NCBI GenBank assembly: GCA_963942565.1
Contig: OZ012700.1
Coordinates: 29,395,430-29,459,429, forward strand
Direction: 5' to 3'
Length of the DNA: 64,000 bases
From: Maea johnstoni
Taxonomy: Eukaryota; Annelida; Polychaeta; Spionida; Magelonidae
Shown here: piece by piece, positions 44,890 through 64,000 of the stretch
How the letters are laid out: each line of letters begins with the position of its first letter
How positions within the stretch are numbered: position 1 is the stretch's first letter
Made by a program: the position numbers and the translations under genes
Notes under the pieces: model-generated
Databases searched by the model: none
What the model was told of the DNA's origin: nothing
What the model saw: only the letters and a program-made list of their open reading frames with translations

Positions 44890-45146
44890 CAGTAACGACA
44901 TTTAATTCCTGCTTCAGTCGACCGGACGTCTGGCAGTGCCTGGTTGTGCAAACACCCATGTCTATTGTCAACAATGAATATGCCAAACGCACCAATGACC
45001 CACGTAGCTTGCAAATCAAAAATACGTTCAGTTGTGAGCTCATCCATGCATCCATGCCCAGAAAAATGGATGGCAATTGAGGGTGTGGTTGTGTATTATG
45101 CCCAGGCTGCACACGCATTTTGTGCAGGAATTAAATGTCGCCACTG
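44890..45146 (+). mobile_element. Inverted-repeat miniature element N, copy 1
   Basis: Ends CAGTAACGACATTTAATTCC and the inverse GGAATTAAATGTCGCCACTG. The inside shares cgttcagttgtgag and catccatgcccagaaaa-type sequence with two other copies. Superfamily not assigned. Confidence 0.75.
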
Positions 45147-45246
45147 TATCATACCCTGCCTTACTGTTTCCATATCAAAGTCGAGGAGTATTTTACCTTG
45201 ATTAATTGGTAGCTTTGTGATCGTCCTATAGTACAAATACTACAAA

Positions 45247-45425
45247 TACAGGCAACTCTGCTTAATCCGGACATGTGTAATCCGAATTTTCGTCTAAACC
45301 GGACAGATTGGAAGGTCCCAGTCCCTTCCTATTCATACAATTCCTATACGCATAATCTGGATTTTGCCTAATCCGGACAGAAATTTAGGGTCCACATCAG
45401 TCCGGATTAAGCAGAGTTGCCTGTA
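45247..45425 (+). mobile_element. TA-flanked miniature element, perfect 26-bp inverted ends
   Basis: Ends start TACAGGCAACTCTGCTTAAT and match exactly on both sides. ATCCGGA repeats lie inside. Pogo/Tigger-like ends; the perfect match suggests a young copy. Confidence 0.85.
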
Positions 45426-46509
45426 TAACAATAACAATCTATTGCTGGATAAACATGCATTGAAGTAAATCAAAACGTTTCAAAAGGTGTTTAAAGACTA
45501 TTATCATGATTTGCCCTTACTCTAGCTAGGCTAAAATAACAAGAGGTTGAGAAACAAATAAGACAAATGACTTTTAAAGCAAACAAAAAATAGACAATAC
45601 ATTTTTGACACATTGCTTTTGGCTGTTAATTCGTTTCTCCTTTGGTTTTTCTTTGTACTGCCTATGACGGCAATTTAGCAAAGTGAATGGAAATAGGAAA
45701 CCATATTGACATTGTCTTAAAAATTCATCCAATATCCATTTTGTCATGTCAGATTTAGGCAAATTAACAAATGCAGCTTGTTTTGCATTCAGTAATGAAA
45801 TTTACTTAGTTAAAACAAACATTCACCAAAAACACTTTTTTTTTGTACTTGATATGATTTTGTACCGCCAAAGTACAGTCAATAAACATACAATACAATT
45901 ACAATACTACCCTGACTGACTATTGTGAATTCGGAAAAGATTGCGTTAGTTAAATTTTTGCGTTTTTTAGCGTTTATCCTCGGACGCAAAATTTGAATTC
46001 GCAATTGTTAGTGCTGCCACTTTAAGTGTGTAGCTGGCACTCTCTGTTGCGGTCAATTCGCAAAGTTTAAAAACGCAAACATCGATTTTCTGTAAATTCG
46101 CAAAATTTACTCTACACAATCTTTTGTGAATCTACAATATATATTGTGCAACTTCACAGCACAGGTACATTGGTCCCTTTTTGTAAATCATATAGAAAGG
46201 ATGTTATCTAAGAAAAGTTTCAAAACCATTTCAGAAATGGAATACGAAGAAAAGTAGCGCATGTCTATGTATATGACAAATGTTAACTTAAAGAAAGGGA
46301 TAGGTTAAGGTGGACCATAACTATCCGTAATCCTTATGGTGAATATAGATCCCTTTCGTTATAATGGTCTATGAATTTTGCTCACCACTGGCCTGATACA
46401 CCCGGCTATTACTAGTCATTTGTGTTATTAGTTATTTGTGTTTTCATTTCTTTGTAATGTTTTCTATTATATTATACTTTTGTAATAAACTAACAGTCAA
46501 TAAATGATA
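45426..46509. other. Intergenic, nothing recognised
   Basis: Low-complexity AT-rich sequence without a supportable frame. Confidence 0.5.
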
Positions 46510-46610
<101 letters not shown>

Positions 46611-46835
46611 TCACTTTTTCTGCCATATAGAGGCTTAATTGTAAATATCCAGTACTATATGATGGAAAAAATCGCAGTACACATCAAAATCAACATGTAC
46701 TGCATAACACAAAGTCACTCTCTACTTAATCACATGCCCCAAAAGTCAGGACAAATTAATTAACTGACAAATGGAACTCAACAAATATAATCAAGTCAGT
46801 TGTAGAGAGGCTATAACCAGTTTTCATCAATGTAC

Positions 46836-47085
46836 AGTACAGACCTTAAATTCCTGCACCAGTCAACCAGACGTCTGCTTGTGCCTGGGTGTGCAACCAT
46901 CCATGTATAAATGTCAAAAATGATAAGCCAAGAACATCAATGACCCACTTAACATGCGAAGCAATATGCTACGTTCAGTTGTGAGGTCATCAATGTTCTG
47001 GAAACTGCGTAGCAATCTGGTGTGCGGTTTTGTATTTTGCCTGGGCTGCCCAGGCATTTAGTGCAGGAATTAAATGTTGGTAGTG
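46836..47085 (+). mobile_element. Miniature element N, copy 2
   Basis: Same plan as 44890-45146 with more substitutions; it ends 16 bp before the SLC22 stop codon. Confidence 0.7.
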
Positions 47086-47100
47086 TGGGCCTCATGATAT

Positions 47101-60151
<13,051 letters not shown>

Positions 60152-60290
60152 CTGCAACAGAAGATGAATAATAAAATACAGATATAATAGCGGATTTTTG
60201 GTCAAAATACCCTAGAATATATGACCTTTGTGAGTACCTAATACGCCACCTATGCATTTCAGTTACTAAACCAGGTTTTCAGTACATTTT

Positions 60291-60832
60291 GGCAAAGCAT
60301 CAATTACTCTTACTTGCCTGAAGGCAACAAAAGTGATGTACTACGAGAAACACCCGTTTTTAGCATGTTTTTATATGAAAATGCCCCAAAATGATACTTT
60401 TGGGAAATACTTTTTCACAAAATCTATAGACAGTCTTAGTTGTTGTGTTATTCATTACCTTTCAGAAAAGATTCATGAAATTCTACCAGAAAGAAAATAT
60501 TTTATAGCTGTTATTATAATTCTCACTCTTTTCATATCAGTCTTTTGATAAAATGCCCCAGAAATAGGTGTATCCAAAGTCCAGCGCAGTAGATTAATAT
60601 CCAGAATTGATAAGTATGCATAGAGGTATACTTCAGCCAGTTTTCATGCTGGTCTTTTCTGAAAGGTAATGAATAACACAACAACTAAGACTGTCTATAG
60701 ATTTTGTGAAAAAGTATTTCCCAAAAGTATCATTTTGGGGCATTTTCATATAAAAATATGCTAAAAACGTGTGTTTCTCGTAATACATCACTTTTGTTGC
60801 CTTCAGGCAAGTAAGAGTAATTGATGCTTTGC
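60291..60832. repeat. Large inverted repeat, ~180-bp arms
   Basis: Left arm 60291-60470 (ggcaaagcatcaattactct first), right arm 60654-60832 (its inverse), spacer ~183 bp. Arms differ at only a few positions. Probably a fold-back type transposon; no target duplication assigned. Confidence 0.88.
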
Positions 60833-62319
60833 TGACCTATGCTCTTGAAACGACGTAAAAAACAATTACAAGTTACAAGAATTGTTCATACTTATATGCC
60901 ACTAGAATGAGAACCAACTTAAAATGCCAATAAAACTTCAACTGCATGTTTCATCGATTATACTGGCTTGGATGAAGAAAAGAGTGGATATGTAGCGAGA
61001 GACCAATTACTATATGCCCTATAGTTACATGCTGGACTCATGCATGGAGTACCAGATAAGGCATCACAGCGAGGTCACATGGGAACAAGGACCAATCTGG
61101 GCTCTCGCATCGATTACATTACAAAGAAACCTTATCTCTACCACCAGCTGGGGGTGCCCAGAGCATCAATTTTGGTCGATTAGCAGCTATTAGTTGACAC
61201 TGGTTGAGGCTAGTATGTTTAGATTGACCGGCTGGTTTCGAATCCACTTGTGTTTGGCCTTCTAAGGTACTGGTAAGTTTATACACAGTCTTATGTTGCC
61301 AGACTTTTTTCATATCTATATGACACTGGGATGAAGACCAATTTGAGATGACAATTTTTTCAACTGCATGCTTAATCAACTATACTGTTCATTATATACA
61401 AAATCATTTGTTTATGTTTCGGTGTCAACTTTAGACCCGATCCCCAATACTCTCAGCGAAAGCCTGCATATCCCCATGTTCACACAGGCAAAATTCTATT
61501 AATTGTTCTATTGCATATATGCGTTGAGCGGTGCATACCAGGTTAAGTCCTTATAGATTGCCTTTTTACATTATTTTCAGATGCCAGGGAATATTGAGGT
61601 TGACTGTAGTTCAAGTTTGTAGTTAAGACTGACATACACATCCATTTCTTCCTGGTATTTGTATTTCAATTCTCACACGGAAAGGCTAAGAGTGGCACAG
61701 TTACAGAAATTGACAAGGGAACTGGGGATAATGATAACCTTAGATCCAAAATCATGCGAGAAGTTACATCAACATTTTCTTTAGTTGAAAACACTGAGGC
61801 CCAATAGTGTTACGAGGATAATGACGACGGTCCACGGCTTGGCCATGTATGGTATAACCCAATGGAGAGATCTTATATAAAAAAGCATGGTTACTCGCAG
61901 ATGTAGGTCCAGTTTCCAGAAATATACTGTTAGAATTGATAAAACCCTAGGGACTGTGAACTATCTGGTATGGTTGCAGATATTAGAAAGATTCCACAAA
62001 CACATTTGGTTGTGTGGAGTAGTGGCTAGATTAGTCTGTAGGGATAGCATTTTGAAACCGACGATAACATATAGAACCAGAAGGAATAGCATATCTGACC
62101 TAAATCGTTAATATATGCGTTACGTATGAGGCGGAAGATCTTAGACATCTTTTTGTTTTTGAAAACAGCCTTTAAACAGCGGCTATTCTTCCAGATTACT
62201 ATGAATGCCCCAAACATCGAGCAGATATATTGCTTTGCTTTACCCCAAGATATGTGTTTAAAAGTTTCAAAATGACTCTATATTTAATAGTTATCCCCTT
62301 TAGTCACCTAGATTTGGAA
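60833..62319. other. Upstream intron or flank of SLC22, no exon found
   Basis: A motif aagagtggatatgtagcgag near 60979 recurs near 63916. No frame here resembles the missing SLC22 N-terminal exon. Confidence 0.45.
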
Positions 62320-62548
<229 letters not shown>

Positions 62549-62699
62549 CTCCCAAGTTAGTTACAATGGATCTATAACACCCATACATCCATTTGATGAG
62601 GACCTCCCTGAAGGGCAAAAGGGTCAAAGTAAGTGGACTGTTATATATATCAGCTAGGGATTTAGTTAAGGATTAGGCTATAGTAGCGGTTATTTCCAG

Positions 62700-62894
62700 T
62701 TAACCCTTATGCTGGTGGTGGCTAATTTTGCCAATGCAAAATGATACAAAAAAACGAGAAATAAATGAAACCCTGACACATGGGTAAGCAGCAGAGAGTA
62801 CTATCCAATGAATACTAACATGACAGGGTTGAGATGGTTTTCGAAAAACGTTCTGTGCTTTGAACAAAAGTAGTCTTAGCATTAAACGGGTTAA
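62700..62894 (+). mobile_element. Family A TTAA element
   Basis: TTAA ends; the last family A copy in the window. Confidence 0.78.
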
Positions 62895-64000
62895 GAGCAT
62901 TCGAAGTACACACCACGAATAAGTAGCAAAGGCTTAAATTCTAAATGCAGCTTTTCCCATTCACTCGTATTATTTAAGTAAGGAAGGCTGGGGAAAACCG
63001 TCTGAAGGTGGCTTGTAGGGTTTATTCATGAATAAAGCGTCATTTTGAGATCTTTTACACATATTAAAGCCCACATCCTCTTCCTCTTAATCAGAGCAAT
63101 TCTGAATGTCTAGGTCATCACAGAAGAGAGTGAGAGGCCTATTACAATCGCCACACGAGGGGTTTGTAATGGTAGTAAATAAAAGAAGTGTCCTTATATA
63201 CAAGACTCACTATAAGATTTGTATGATTGACTAGATAATATATCGTACAATGTATATAATGAATGTCATTTTTATAATATTTATAAGTATATTTATTATT
63301 GTATTTGGTCCATTATAAGCCTTCGTGGCTGGCCGGATTTTTAACACATGTGTATTGCATGTAATGAATGTCATTTTCTGGATTGGACAATAAACTATTT
63401 ATGAACAACGACAGTATTCCAACTGCTCTCCTAGCATACCGCAGTGCCATCTCTCCACAAGGGATACATTAAAGTATGGCCTGGGAGGCAGGCTAATAAC
63501 ATAGTAGGAGGAGAATGCAGTCATCTATGGTGTTGGCACCATGATCTATATGCCATTCCAACTTGAAAACCATCGGTGATGTATGAAGCTACCATGTTTA
63601 ACTACAATTTTTTTCCCGAAACTGGCATAGCCTGTATGTACTATATCAAGAGAAGAATGCAGAGATCACAAGCAAGAAATATATTTGATCTGTTTTTCCA
63701 TTTCGAATTTCACCAAAAGATGGTCGTTTCGAGCCTGCCTTTTGGATATTGAATGGTAAAGGATTTGCTGATAACTGTGCATATATATAGCTAGAAGTAT
63801 TTACTTCGGAAATTTCCAAATTTAAAATTTTTCCAAATATTATGGTATCTCAAAGTTGAAAAATGCACTTTTTTCTAATTCTAATTGCGATTCTGCCGAC
63901 AATCTTAGATGAATAAAAGAATGGATATGTAGCGAGAAATCAATTATTATATGGCTGTATATGCGCTATAGTGAAGACCTAATTATGTCAGGGGTCTCGA
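62895..64000. other. Nothing recognised to the window edge
   Basis: Contains the second copy of the aatggatatgtagcgag motif (near 63916) and no supportable exon. Confidence 0.45.

Noticed and set aside
61887-62217. Frames on both strands considered as another LINE piece or the missing SLC22 exon
   Set aside because: No reverse transcriptase motif and no transmembrane pattern like SLC22 TM1.

Overview
The window looks like an AT-rich, repeat-heavy metazoan chromosome segment. Three multi-exon genes can be read across consistent splice phases. All are ordinary animal genes, and their introns are packed with short DNA-transposon copies, (TA)n arrays and tandem arrays. Gene content and repeat style suggest a marine invertebrate, perhaps an echinoderm or another invertebrate deuterostome, but nothing here fixes the species. 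There are no operons, CRISPR arrays, phage genes or rRNA genes.

Layout. (1) 213-21192, plus strand: a complete SLCO4A1-like organic-anion transporter (OATP). It has 12 coding exons, 746 codons, a Kazal-like extracellular module and a probable GC-AG first intron. (2) 21200-32000: tandem arrays that begin as copies of the gene's own last codons, then a 54-bp satellite, (TA)n runs and many TTAA-flanked miniature elements. (3) 32139-41523, minus strand: a complete gene for the mitochondrial ATPase inhibitor IF1. It has a targeting peptide, the glycine-rich and inhibitory segments, and two in-phase coiled-coil cassette exons that look like alternatives. (4) 41600-47100: intergenic (TA)n blocks, a 145-bp near-perfect hairpin and small transposons. 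(5) 47101-60151, minus strand: nine exons (452 codons) of an SLC22-type organic ion transporter. Its N-terminal exon is not in the window. (6) 58087-64000: a 1.4-kb element built on a GTCCCCTAATGG motif, a 180-bp inverted repeat, and sequence without recognisable genes.

Mobile DNA is mainly non-autonomous DNA transposons. There are about 20 copies of a ~210-bp TTAA (piggyBac-like) family and about ten of a second TTAA family. Several hAT elements have exact 8-bp target duplications, one nested in another. Four copies of a CAGG-ended element have 5-bp duplications (one copy imperfect). There are also Tc1/mariner- or pogo-like TA-flanked elements, a tRNA-derived SINE family and a decayed L1/Tx1-type LINE piece. 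I saw no retrovirus-like or capsid-bearing element.

The most unusual signal is that tandem duplication repeatedly captured exon-intron junctions. In the SLCO gene this affects the exon 8 donor, exon 9 donor, exon 12 acceptor and the stop-codon region. In SLC22 it affects the terminal-exon acceptor, and in IF1 the coiled-coil cassette. In the last two cases the copies could be used as alternative exons. The IF1 case is the best candidate for new biology, because the two cassettes differ at the histidine pair that gives mammalian IF1 its pH response.
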